From Rhynchopus sp. YZ270_cl-10 (Eukaryota; Euglenozoa; Diplonemea; Diplonemida; Diplonemidae): a DNA stretch of 64,000 nt. The notes under the pieces are model-generated. The model was not told where the DNA came from, did not search any database, and saw only the letters and a list, made by a program, of their open reading frames with translations. Shown here piece by piece: positions 10,090 through 20,115 of this stretch. The position numbers and the translations under genes are program-made. Each line of letters starts with the position of its first letter. Positions within the stretch are counted from its first letter, which is position 1. The DNA is taken from contig OZ037888.1 of assembly GCA_964035575.1 (NCBI GenBank), forward strand, positions 310,001 to 374,000, written 5' to 3'.

Positions 10090-10669
10090 CCTTCGCTGGA
10101 AAACAATGCTATAAATCATCAAAAAGAATACATGACCGAGTCCACGTGTGGAGGGATGTCGTGTGACGTCTGCCGCTGGTATCAAAAACACCACACAGCG
10201 TGTGGCTTCTCGTTCTCACAGACAGACAACACTCGACAAGACGACCCTGTGCGAGGACATGCTGTTGGTGGGAGGACGCTCTGTGCCTCGGTGGACACCT
10301 GCGTCTGTTCTCCCAGGAAAGGCGTGTGCAAGTGCAGCTGCATTGCATTGCTTTGCTTTGCAAAAAACGCCTTCCCACACAACAACAGCACTTCCCAACC
10401 ATTTCGAGTGGGTCGTGCCGGACAGGTGGGTGGGAGGGAGGGAGGGGGTGGAGGGGAAATGCAACCACACACACCAAGCGGGATGTCTGGTGTATTCATT
10501 GCAGATAAAGGATACAAAGTAAAGGAAACTATAAAGTGGAAGCTATGAAAAATATAAAATACAAAAAGAAGTTTAAGTGGACAAAACAAGAAGCTGGGTA
10601 GAGAAAGGGAAAAAGGTACACATGCACTCATCCTCAGTCCCAATCTCAGTCCCATCCCCGTCCTCATCC

Positions 10670-12208
10670 TCACGTGCTCATACACGTGGCGGAGCAGCCG
10701 TCCCCCTCAACAGTGTTCCCGTCGTCACACTGCTCACCGTCGTCAACGCTGCCGTCACCACAGCACGTCACAGGGGTGAGTGCGGCCGACGCCTCCTCCA
10801 GCCACGTCCAGCCCCCCACAGGTGCCGTCGCGTACTCGGCCACCACAAAGCGTGCCAGCCCGTCGACCCCGTAGGTGTAGCTGTTCGCACTGCCCCCAGG
10901 CATGTCCTGGATGTTGTGCAGGCTGCGGGCGCTGATGCTTCCAGCGAGGTACTCGCTCGTCGTGCCCATGGCATCGTGCGCAAAGGGCAGGATGGCGTCG
11001 AGCGCCACGTCCGCCACATCCCCGTCCTCATACCTCGCCTCGTAGTGTGTTGTCGTCAGGCTCCCTGCAGCAACGGCGCTGTAGCCGTGGTAGTCCTGCC
11101 ACAGGGCGTACGTTCTGTCGATGTTTGCGTGGTGCAGGAAGAACAGCGGGTCTGCAGGGCTGTAGTCTGTCGTCATCGTCTCCCCAACGTACGTGTGCAC
11201 AGACCGGTGTGCTCCTGACTCGTACCCTGTGCTGAAGGACGTGTAGTCTGCGTGCACAACCTGCATCCCCACGTTCGCCGCCCCGTACGGACCACCACCA
11301 AAGATCTGGCTGTAGCGCTTCAGGCAAGGGTTCCCCGGCTGCGACGTGGTCCACCCTGCAGACACACCCTTGTCCACACAGGACGTTGCGCTGTCCGTCG
11401 TCCCAGTCGGGTTTGTCGGCCCAAACGTCTTCGTCTTCCACACACACGTCTGCAGGGGGATGTCCGCCTCCCAGTCCCAGTACGGCAGCGTCACACACTC
11501 GAACCCAGGCAGCGACCGCAGGGCGTTCTCGTACCCAAGCACAAACCACCTGTGCCACGGCAGGAACGCAGACGTCGAGTGCGCAATCCCCGTGTTCGTC
11601 ACGTGCGACTGCTCAAACTCGTCGTACACAGCACGCTTCTGCGTCTTCAGTGCCGCCACAGCCGCAATGTAGTGCTCACGGTCCGCACACGACAGCTGCG
11701 ACCACGCGTGGCGCACACGTGGCGGGCACACCGGCGCAGGCACAGGTTCCGATGTGGGCACTGCCGTGGGCACAGGTGTGGGCGGCAGCGTCCCTGTCGC
11801 AACACAGCTCCACTCAAACGTGAACCCGGCACGCGTTATGATGTGGTCCGACGTGAACTGCACCGCCATCGCGTGCGCCCCGTTCTTCGCATCTGCAGGG
11901 GCACTCGTCCCAGACGTGTACGACACCTGGCTGTACTCACCCGCCCCGTTGTCCCCCCACACCGACACAAAGTCGTACCTCGACTCTGTGTCGAACGCCG
12001 AAAACCCAACCGTGAGCTCGTACCCCGCCCCACACGCCGGCACCTTCCAGCACAGGTCTTCGTTGTTCGAGTACTGCGACGACCCTGCTTTGTGTGTCTG
12101 CGACCCAGATGCGGGCAGCACCGTGCAGTCACCAGGGATGCTCAGCCCTGCCACCTCGCTGCAGCACAGTGTGCAGGCCACTGCTGCCAGCGTCGCCGTG
12201 TGGCGCAT
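10670..12208 (-). CDS. secreted tyrosinase with CUB-like and Cys-rich domains
   Basis: 512 aa. ATG at 12208 gives a clean signal peptide (MRHTATLAAVACTLCCSEVA). A CUB-like domain follows at about 28-135, then a Pro/Thr linker. The tyrosinase domain (about 165-470) carries the copper-A histidines H202, H210 and H219 (IAH..FLPWHRWF) and the copper-B histidines H334, H338 and H360 (HRSVH..DPLFFLHHANIDR). The last 30 residues (CCGDGSVDDGEQCDDGN.. GDGC) match the DUF4215-type cysteine-rich repeat. The family oxidises phenols such as tyrosine to quinones with type-3 copper. Export into the endomembrane or outside is inferred from the signal peptide. Two leader acceptors are possible (12313 and 12231); the longer leader has an out-of-frame upstream ATG at 12306. 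Confidence 0.93.
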   Translation of the reverse strand: MRHTATLAAVACTLCCSEVAGLSIPGDCTVLPASGSQTHKAGSSQYSNNEDLCWKVPACGAGYELTVGFSAFDTESRYDFVSVWGDNGAGEYSQVSYTSGTSAPADAKNGAHAMAVQFTSDHIITRAGFTFEWSCVATGTLPPTPVPTAVPTSEPVPAPVCPPRVRHAWSQLSCADREHYIAAVAALKTQKRAVYDEFEQSHVTNTGIAHSTSAFLPWHRWFVLGYENALRSLPGFECVTLPYWDWEADIPLQTCVWKTKTFGPTNPTGTTDSATSCVDKGVSAGWTTSQPGNPCLKRYSQIFGGGPYGAANVGMQVVHADYTSFSTGYESGAHRSVHTYVGETMTTDYSPADPLFFLHHANIDRTYALWQDYHGYSAVAAGSLTTTHYEARYEDGDVADVALDAILPFAHDAMGTTSEYLAGSISARSLHNIQDMPGGSANSYTYGVDGLARFVVAEYATAPVGGWTWLEEASAALTPVTCCGDGSVDDGEQCDDGNTVEGDGCSATCMST

Positions 12209-12576
12209 CTTGCTGTTGTGTCTTTTGGTGCTGCGAAATATATCTGATTTAACCTGCATTTCGTGTGTGGTGTCGACGTTACTGGGGTTGCAACGTTTCG
12301 AAACATGAAAAACTGAAACAAAACACAACATCCCCCTTTTTTTTTGTTTCCTCTGCTTCACTCACACTACCTTGAGAATGCTACCCCACACGACTTTCAC
12401 CACCCTCCCAGCAGGGAGACCACTAGCGACGTAAACAGCCACTGAACAATTTTCCCACCCCCCCAACAAAACATAGCGTTGCTGAAACGGGGTGTCAAGA
12501 ATATGCGATAATGTGCCGTGGGCGAAAAATCGCACAACTTTTTTTTAAAACAATAATAACTGCTTCTTTGCTGCAT

Positions 12577-14775
12577 TCATTTCGACCCCTGACGATCTCC
12601 ATGCACATCTTCTTCCTCATTACCACTATCTGCACCTCCCGAAACACTCCCTTCCAGCACCCCAGGCAGCCTCGACGACGTGACCGACAGTCTTTTGTAC
12701 TCCATCGTGAGGAAGACCGGGTCCAGGTATGCTGCATCCGTCCGCTCCGTTTGCTTGAGGTACATACCCTCCAGCCTTTCATATAGCACCGGGTGCGCGA
12801 GACTCGCTGCCACAAAGGTGTTTATCGCCCGCAAATACGAGACATCATTTCTCACCTCCGGCACCTCTTCATCAGGAGCGTTCACGAGACGCAGGGCACC
12901 TGCATAGAGCACACCGTGCACATCCGACTCTACAGTCATATTCAATGATACAAACCCAGACAACACGTGTACCACTGCCTTTTGAGATAAGCTTGGCATT
13001 GCCATAGTCTGAACTAGCTTTGGTGCTATTATCGCGAAAACCTCTTCTCTGTGCGGCACATCCATAAGAGGGATAAGCACTTCTAGAATGTATATTTTTG
13101 CAATCGAACCATGATCATGATTGTCATGTAGGAGACGCAGTGCAGTACGGTGTGCCAACCTCTTCACAGAAGGACCACCCCGCACAGTGTTGCACACAAT
13201 GTTAATCCTCTGCAACCCTCGAAAAACCTCGATACTCACCACCTCCCCTTTCTCTTGAAACCGGGACAACGCAGCAATGTATTTTCCGATCATCATATTC
13301 ACATTGTAACCTCGTTTTTTGGCGCTGAAGACACTCCCTTTGGTTCCCATAATCCCTAAAACCTCGATGTGCAAGGAGTAGGAGGAGTGTTCCGCGGTGA
13401 TGACGTTTCGTGCAAAATCTTCTGATAAAGCAAGAATTTTGGGATGCCGTTTTGTGAGTAATACGGAAAGCTTCTTTGCGATTGGAGGAAGGCGTTCGCA
13501 ATGCGCAACGACCTCTTCCTCGGATATTGAGGGAAGCAGCGTGGAGACCACTGTAGTCACAACTTCTATGATGTCCCCCTCCGATGCTGCCCCAAAAGAG
13601 TACCCAAGTCTTCCAATCGCAATCTGCAACACATCGTACTTCAAATTCAATTTCCCCTCAAAGAATGAATTCACCTCACCACGCGGTAAAATAAACCCCC
13701 ACAGCGCTTTTTCATGAGACGCTACCTCTGATAATGCAGCAATCTCCGTTTTTTTACGATAATGCTTTGCAACCCGGAGCAACAGTTTTAACCATAAAAT
13801 CGCGTCGGTGGAGCAGCGATGCGATGCTTTGACACGGTGTTGTGGGATGTTATCAGTTATAAGCCGCCCAGAGGTAGTTAAGATGGAGGCCAGAGAGGAT
13901 ATGGGGTGTTCAAAGGTGGTTCGCTTGGAGAGGAGTCGGAGACATTGGGAGAAGGTTATGTGGTCGTCTGTGGGGAGGTGGTTGCATGAATCGAGCGCTT
14001 CTTGCAGGGCTTTGAGTGGGGCTGCAACATCTGCGGTTAAGGTATGCCCACCACCTCGTATCGCCGCAGTGCACAGCGCAGTCCCAGCCTCACCCACCCC
14101 AACCCCATCCCAACTCCGCTCCCTATCCTCCTTCGCCCTTTCCTCTGCGATCTCCAACAATTTCACCCACACCCCACCTTCCCCTGCTCGAACCATTTTT
14201 TCAACCAACCCATAAACTTCACCAGGAATCTCCTCCAACGGAAGGCCTGCTAGAACCGCGCTATGACAGTGCTGGAGGATTTTATAATCAGAGCAGCCTC
14301 GCATGGCATGAAACATCGCGGTGTACCCGGGGATCCCTAACGGTCCGATGAGGGCGAAGAGGTGCGAGAGGGTTCCGTACATGGCGAGATTGGGGGGTAG
14401 GGGTGGGGTGTTGAGGAGCTGTCCAAAATGGACGCAGACGCGGTGGAGAAGAGGCGCGCCGTCGCGGAGGAGGAGCATGGTGTGGAGTGATGATGTGCTG
14501 GTGATGGTGGCGGAGGCGGGGCTAGGTATGGAGGTGAAGTATGCAGTCAGTGCCTGGAGATAGAGCCGAAGGGGGTGGCGTGAACGGATGTCACGTCGTA
14601 GTGCACAGAGGTACGCGGTCCATGTGCTGACACTCTGCAGCCGCACCGCACACCCCAACCTAGAAACCAACCTCGCAAACCCATCCGAAACCTCCAACTG
14701 TATACTAAACGGGCATGTATGGAGAAGACCTGTGAGAAAAGGTGTTAATGTAGGGGGGTCGGAAAAGAAACTCAT
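12577..14775 (-). CDS. uncharacterised 732-aa helical protein
   Basis: Begins MSFFSDPPTLTPF at 14775; an in-frame TAA lies 15 bases upstream, so no longer amino terminus is possible in this frame. The protein is predicted mostly helical with many Leu/Ala-rich segments (for example VVHVLSGFVSLNMTVES, AIIAPKLVQTMAM), consistent with an ARM/HEAT- or OPR-like solenoid. The last 40 residues are acidic and low-complexity. No catalytic motif, signal peptide or membrane span is clear, and I do not recognise the family. A candidate acceptor (GGGGTTTTTCTTGCAG, ending 14841) lies inside the end of the upstream reading frame, so the two genes are extremely close. Confidence 0.8.
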   Translation of the reverse strand: MSFFSDPPTLTPFLTGLLHTCPFSIQLEVSDGFARLVSRLGCAVRLQSVSTWTAYLCALRRDIRSRHPLRLYLQALTAYFTSIPSPASATITSTSSLHTMLLLRDGAPLLHRVCVHFGQLLNTPPLPPNLAMYGTLSHLFALIGPLGIPGYTAMFHAMRGCSDYKILQHCHSAVLAGLPLEEIPGEVYGLVEKMVRAGEGGVWVKLLEIAEERAKEDRERSWDGVGVGEAGTALCTAAIRGGGHTLTADVAAPLKALQEALDSCNHLPTDDHITFSQCLRLLSKRTTFEHPISSLASILTTSGRLITDNIPQHRVKASHRCSTDAILWLKLLLRVAKHYRKKTEIAALSEVASHEKALWGFILPRGEVNSFFEGKLNLKYDVLQIAIGRLGYSFGAASEGDIIEVVTTVVSTLLPSISEEEVVAHCERLPPIAKKLSVLLTKRHPKILALSEDFARNVITAEHSSYSLHIEVLGIMGTKGSVFSAKKRGYNVNMMIGKYIAALSRFQEKGEVVSIEVFRGLQRINIVCNTVRGGPSVKRLAHRTALRLLHDNHDHGSIAKIYILEVLIPLMDVPHREEVFAIIAPKLVQTMAMPSLSQKAVVHVLSGFVSLNMTVESDVHGVLYAGALRLVNAPDEEVPEVRNDVSYLRAINTFVAASLAHPVLYERLEGMYLKQTERTDAAYLDPVFLTMEYKRLSVTSSRLPGVLEGSVSGGADSGNEEEDVHGDRQGSK

Positions 14776-14803
14776 ATAAATGTACGGTTTTTTTTAGAGT
14801 AAT

Positions 14804-15679
14804 TTATAAAATATGTAATTGTGGTGTACCCAAAAAGAGTCTGCAAGAAAAACCCCAAAAAACAACCATACCCATTCGCAGCAAATCAAACACTGCGCAG
14901 AACTCATTTTCTGTAAAAGACAAAAACGAGGTGGGCGTGCCTGCTGCTAGCATCTGCAACACAGGTGTTCTATACGCACTTCCGAGAGGACGTTGCAGCA
15001 ACATCACTGCGCTTTGGATGACCACCAACGCCGACGGTGAGAACACTACCCCCCCTTCTGCCCCCTCCCCCTCTCGCAGGTATTCCACCGCCTTCACCTC
15101 AAGCGCAAGGTACAGAGTGACTGCCTCTGTTTCCTCTGCCTTGAGCAACGCTGTCCAGCGGGAAGCATACAGCCGCACTACCTCCACTAGATATGACGCT
15201 ATGACCGCAACATCGCGGACATGCGATGCACCTGAAAACCCTCGTCTTTCGAGGGACAACAGAACCGCGAGCAGCGTCTTGAGGATTGGCTTTGACGGTG
15301 GTGTGTTTGCGGCGTGGAGAGCTTCGCAGAGCGCTGCTGCCGTCGCAGTGTCGAGGCTGTGCTGCTTGAGGACACAGCTGCGGGAAAGGTGCGCGACGAA
15401 GGGGGCGTGGCGCTCGGGTGGCGGTGGTGGGGTATACTGTGTGTCATTGCGTGCGGCAGTAGCAAAGGCGTTGCAGGCAGCACGGAGCTCTGCTTCGGAG
15501 CCTACGATGGCAGAGGGGGCGATGCCGTAGGCAAGGAGGGGGGCGGCTTTGTGGCGTAGACGGGTGTTTCTGAAGAGGTCTGTTGGTGGTGTTGGTGTTG
15601 GTGTTGTAGTACCGCAATGACGTCGCGTGCCACCAACGTTACCCTGCACCACGCATCGGATGACCACAACCCTGCGCAT
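14804..15679 (-). CDS. uncharacterised 291-aa protein, possibly mitochondrial
   Basis: ATG at 15679 is the first in-frame ATG after an acceptor (CCCACTCTCTCAG) ending at 15727; the 47-base leader contains a 4-codon upstream frame. The amino terminus (MRRVVVIRCVVQGNVGGTRR) is basic and lacks acidic residues, as in mitochondrial presequences (inference). The body is Ala/Leu-rich and helical. No family recognised. The stop at 14804 is only 28 bases before the next ATG, and a good splice acceptor lies inside its last 13 codons, so the true 3' end may differ, for example through a 31-base GTATGG..GCAG mini-intron or alternative trans-splicing. Confidence 0.65.
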   Translation of the reverse strand: MRRVVVIRCVVQGNVGGTRRHCGTTTPTPTPPTDLFRNTRLRHKAAPLLAYGIAPSAIVGSEAELRAACNAFATAARNDTQYTPPPPPERHAPFVAHLSRSCVLKQHSLDTATAAALCEALHAANTPPSKPILKTLLAVLLSLERRGFSGASHVRDVAVIASYLVEVVRLYASRWTALLKAEETEAVTLYLALEVKAVEYLREGEGAEGGVVFSPSALVVIQSAVMLLQRPLGSAYRTPVLQMLAAGTPTSFLSFTENEFCAVFDLLRMGMVVFWGFSCRLFLGTPQLHIL

Positions 15680-15726
15680 AGCACAGCTTAACGTGTCATC
15701 ATGGATGGGGGTTGTATTGTGTATAC

Positions 15727-15739
15727 CTGAGAGAGTGGG
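15727..15739 (-). promoter_or_regulatory. splice acceptor upstream of 15679 start
   Basis: Minus-strand CCCACTCTCTCAG ends in AG 47 bases before ATG 15679, inside a long C-rich pyrimidine tract (15727-15790). Typical trans-splicing acceptor layout. Confidence 0.55.
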
Positions 15740-16138
15740 TGGGGGAGGAGGGGGGGAGGGGGGGGAAGTGTGTGAGATGGAGCTGGGGGTTTTAAAAATG
15801 TGGGTGTGGTTGTCTTCTGCGTTGGTGTTCTTTTTGCATTTTTTCTTTGTTACTTTTTTTTTGTATGTGGGAGGTTCCCACATCGAAGAGTAAAAGAGGA
15901 ACGTCGTGTACACCTGAGTGCGCAGGATAGGGGTGTGTGCACCTGGTGTCAGAAAGGGGAAATGAAAAAAGTGAAAAAAAATGTGCTTCTCAGAAAGAAG
16001 AAGTGGAATGCACCCCCCTCTTTTTGCTCGTCAGCACCGTTAGGGGCTGCCGCACGGTGGAAAAAATATTTTTGGTTACATCTTTGTTTCGATGTTCTGC
16101 TCAGGGGGGACAACTCTCTCCACAGCACCTCTATAGTA

Positions 16139-17170
<1,032 letters not shown>

Positions 17171-18265
17171 CTAGCAGGACAGGTGTGAGATGTCAACAAT
17201 CTCAACACCCTCAATCCCTCCGTACATCACCACACCACCACAGCTGCTGATTGCAATACCGAAAGAAGAATAGTTTTCCTCAAACTGACGGTGCAATAGT
17301 TGTCCCCCTGTTGAGATACACCACAAGGTCAACACATCTGCGGAGTAGGCAGCAACAATTTCGTTCGACAAAGCAACATCACTCCACCCGTTTTCTGAGA
17401 CGTCTTCAAATACACATTCACCTGTTTCAAGGTTCCAGATACGCACATAGTTGCTGTAAAACGCTGCAATGAAACGCTCGTTTGGAGACAGTGCCGCATA
17501 ATCAACATCCGCAGAGCATGAAAGAACAGGCACCTCCACCCCTGTCGTGTAGTTCCACAAAGTAATGCTGCGCGAACCACACATTGCCACCCTGTCGCCT
17601 GCAACAACCGTGACGTACGGGACGTCCTCGCCCCTCGCAATGTGGTCCCATTCATGCACAAGAACGCTTGTTGCAATGTCCCACACCTGCAAACCCTTCC
17701 TGCAGCACGACAACAGCTTTGTCCCACAGGGTGACCATGCCGTGGTCTTCCTCTCGTCGTATGGATCGCCAAAGGAGTGCTTCAATGCACCTGTCTTCAC
17801 GTCATGAACTTCAGCACACTGAGTGTCCTTGTTGACGCATGAGATCCACTCACTGCAAGGTGAGAATACTGGGAAAAAGATTGACTTTGCAGGGAAGTTG
17901 CATAGACTCTTATGTGTTTCCGTGTCGAAGATGGACACACTTCTCTCGCAATACAGCACTGCAAGGTACCTGTCACACGGGGAGAGTGTGAGGGAGTATG
18001 TGTCCCCCGAATATAGTATCACCCCAGGAGTGATGTTGGCACCAGTGCAGTACAGCTCAACGGCACATCCCTCATCCATCTCCGTGTCGCAGATACGCAA
18101 GTCGTCGCCGCCGATGTCGCCACCCCCTTTCATCCGCACACCAACACGCCGAGCACGTGACATGCCAAGCTCTGCAAGAAGCTTCCCCTTCACCTGCGCA
18201 AGGGTGTCGCTCCCGTCCACCTCAATCACACAGCTTGCAGACTCAAAGTGTCCTGTGATGTCCAT
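17171..18265 (-). CDS. ubiquitin-like domain plus seven-bladed propeller protein (copy 1)
   Basis: 364 aa. ATG at 18265 follows an acceptor (CCTGTCCCCACAG, ending 18279) by 13 bases. Residues 1-75 look like a ubiquitin-like beta-grasp domain (VDGSDTLAQVKGKLLAELGM..GGGDIGGDDLRI..GCAVELY). Seven WD-like blades follow, each with a recognisable core such as SLTLSPCDRYLAVLY..VSIFDTET, TAWSPCGTKLLSCC..LQVWDIAT and AALSPNERFIAAFY..VRIWNLETGE. The family role would be a scaffold; coupling to ubiquitin pathways is inferred from the amino-terminal domain and the neighbouring ubiquitin gene. It is a tandem duplicate of 18589-19677. Confidence 0.85.
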   Translation of the reverse strand: MDITGHFESASCVIEVDGSDTLAQVKGKLLAELGMSRARRVGVRMKGGGDIGGDDLRICDTEMDEGCAVELYCTGANITPGVILYSGDTYSLTLSPCDRYLAVLYCERSVSIFDTETHKSLCNFPAKSIFFPVFSPCSEWISCVNKDTQCAEVHDVKTGALKHSFGDPYDERKTTAWSPCGTKLLSCCRKGLQVWDIATSVLVHEWDHIARGEDVPYVTVVAGDRVAMCGSRSITLWNYTTGVEVPVLSCSADVDYAALSPNERFIAAFYSNYVRIWNLETGECVFEDVSENGWSDVALSNEIVAAYSADVLTLWCISTGGQLLHRQFEENYSSFGIAISSCGGVVMYGGIEGVEIVDISHLSC

Positions 18266-18278
18266 GTTCAGTATAACT

Positions 18279-18291
18279 CTGTGGGGACAGG
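18279..18291 (-). promoter_or_regulatory. splice acceptor of propeller gene copy 1
   Basis: Minus-strand CCTGTCCCCACAG ends 13 bases before ATG 18265. The paralogue has the equivalent site CCTATCCCCACAG at 19704, so the site was copied with the gene. Confidence 0.6.
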
Positions 18292-18588
18292 TGTGTGGGA
18301 AGGGCATGTAGATGAGGGGTGGTGTTTGTGAAGGAAACGAGATATGTTGTCATTTGCAAACAAGAGAGATAACTCGTCGCACAGTTAGAGGTCCTCTCAC
18401 CTTCCCACCACCACGGGTAGTTGTGCTTCGTGTGTGCAAAAGCCACAGCAGAACGGCGCTGTCTCCATTGCCAACCCACTCCCGAATGTGCATCTGTCTT
18501 TACATGTCTTCCCGCGTGGAGTTGCCCGGGCAAGGTACAGGAAAGAGAAGCAAAAACTAGATGACACCTTTGGTTCGTGGAAGTGGGT

Positions 18589-19677
18589 TCAAGACAGTTG
18601 TTTGATGTCGACAATCTCAACACCCTCATCCCCGCCGTACATCACCACACCACCACAGCTGCTGATGGCAACACCGTAAGTATTATCGCACTCAAATTCA
18701 CGATGCAACAGTTTCTTCCCTGTTGAGATGGACCACACGCACAATATACTGGAAGAGTAGGCAGCAACAATGTCGTTCGACACAGCAACATCAGTCCAGT
18801 CGTTTTCTGAGACGTCTTCAAATACACATTCACCTGTTTCAAGGTTCCAGACATTCACACGGTCGCTGTAAAACGCTGCAATGAAACGCTCGTTTGGTGA
18901 CAGTGTCACATACGCGATCTTTGAAGGATATAAGAGAACAAGCACCTCCGCCCCTGTCGTGTAGTCCCACACAGTGAGTCGGCCGCTGCCCTCCCCACAC
19001 ATCGCCACCCTGTCACCTGTCACAACCATGGTGTACTGGCTCTCCACAATGTGGTCCCATTCATGCACAACAACGCCTGTTGCAATGTCCCACACCTGCA
19101 AACCCTTCCTGCAGCACGACAACAGCTTTGTCCCACAGGGTGACCATGCCGTGGTCTTCCTCTCATCACCTTCATCTCCAAAGGAGTGCTGTAATGCACC
19201 TGTCTTCACATGACGAACTTCAAGACATTGCGCGTACCTGCTGACGCATGAGATCCACTCACTGCAAGGTGAGAATACTGGGAAAAAGGTTGACTTTGCA
19301 GGGAAGCTGCATAGACTCTTATGTGTTTCCGTGTCGAAGATGGACAGACCTGTCTCATCATACCAAAGCACTGCAAGGTACCTATCACACGGGGAGAGTG
19401 TGAGGGCGTACGTCTCCTCCGAATATGGTATGACCCCAGGAGTGATGTTGGCACCAGTGTAGTGCAGCTCAACGGCACATCCCTCATCCATCTCCGTGTT
19501 GCAGATGCGCAAGTCGTCGCCGCTGATGTCGCCACCTCCTTTCATCCGCACACCAACACGCCGAGCACGTGACATGCCGAACTCTGCAAGAAGCTTCCCC
19601 TTCACCTGCGCAAGGGTGTCGCTCCCGTCCACTTCTATCACACAGCTTGCAGACTCGAAGTGTCCTGCAATATCCAT
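18589..19677 (-). CDS. ubiquitin-like domain plus seven-bladed propeller protein (copy 2)
   Basis: 362 aa, with the same architecture as its neighbour: ubiquitin-like residues 1-75 (MDIAGHFESASCVIEVDGSD) and seven WD-like blades (for example LTLSPCDRYLAVLWYDETGL, TAWSPCGTKLLSCCRKGLQV). ATG at 19677 lies 26 bases after the acceptor ending at 19704; the longer open frame precedes that site and is probably not in the mRNA. Differences from copy 1 cluster in blades 4 to 7 and between blades, while the ubiquitin-like part is almost identical. This suggests divergence of the propeller surface or gene conversion of the head. Function inferred only from domains. Confidence 0.85.
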   Translation of the reverse strand: MDIAGHFESASCVIEVDGSDTLAQVKGKLLAEFGMSRARRVGVRMKGGGDISGDDLRICNTEMDEGCAVELHYTGANITPGVIPYSEETYALTLSPCDRYLAVLWYDETGLSIFDTETHKSLCSFPAKSTFFPVFSPCSEWISCVSRYAQCLEVRHVKTGALQHSFGDEGDERKTTAWSPCGTKLLSCCRKGLQVWDIATGVVVHEWDHIVESQYTMVVTGDRVAMCGEGSGRLTVWDYTTGAEVLVLLYPSKIAYVTLSPNERFIAAFYSDRVNVWNLETGECVFEDVSENDWTDVAVSNDIVAAYSSSILCVWSISTGKKLLHREFECDNTYGVAISSCGGVVMYGGDEGVEIVDIKQLS

Positions 19678-19703
19678 ATTCAGGGGCCGTAACTCTTTCT
19701 GTT

Positions 19704-19716
19704 CTGTGGGGATAGG
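19704..19716 (-). promoter_or_regulatory. splice acceptor of propeller gene copy 2
   Basis: Minus-strand CCTATCCCCACAG ends in AG 26 bases before ATG 19677. Confidence 0.6.
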
Positions 19717-20115
19717 TGTGTGGGAAGGGAAAATAGAAGAGGCTAATACGATACATGCAGCAGAATGAAGAGCGTGGCCTGGGTAAGTGGGTGCATAGTG
19801 TGCGCCCCGCAAAAAGGCGAAGAGACATTATATGTGTCGACCCACTGTCGCCACCTGCTCAACAGAAGAGGACAAATAAGTGTGGTCAGGAGAGAGAGAG
19901 AAGCTGTGTGGCACCTTTCAACCGGGTCCTCGCATTTGCGTTCAGAAGTATCGATTGAATTTTGGTCGGGCAGAGGCTCAAACCCCTTCTGCCCTTAATG
20001 TTCGGTGTCGGAAGCTATCATTTTTTGTTTTCATCACATCACATAAGGTTCGTTTGACCATAAACCACTACCTTAAGATATCAGCCACAATTTTTCTTTC
20101 AAAGAATCCTTAAAA

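Larger units (their letters stand above)
9379..10669. other. intergenic region between ankyrin and tyrosinase genes
   Basis: No gene recognised. It carries a near-identical pair of ~45-bp direct repeats (9824-9868 and 10267-10310, core CTCTGTGCCTCGGTGGACAC) and an H3 hairpin copy (10044-10089). Overlapping frames on both strands look like chance frames in GC-rich spacer. Confidence 0.5.

Noticed and set aside
11252-12247. 331-codon plus-strand open frame
   Set aside because: Antisense shadow of the tyrosinase gene in GC-rich DNA.
14775-15679. Single fused gene from the two adjacent minus-strand frames
   Set aside because: An in-frame TAA lies just upstream of ATG 14775 and the only nearby AG after the donor gives the wrong phase, so no splice I can see joins them.
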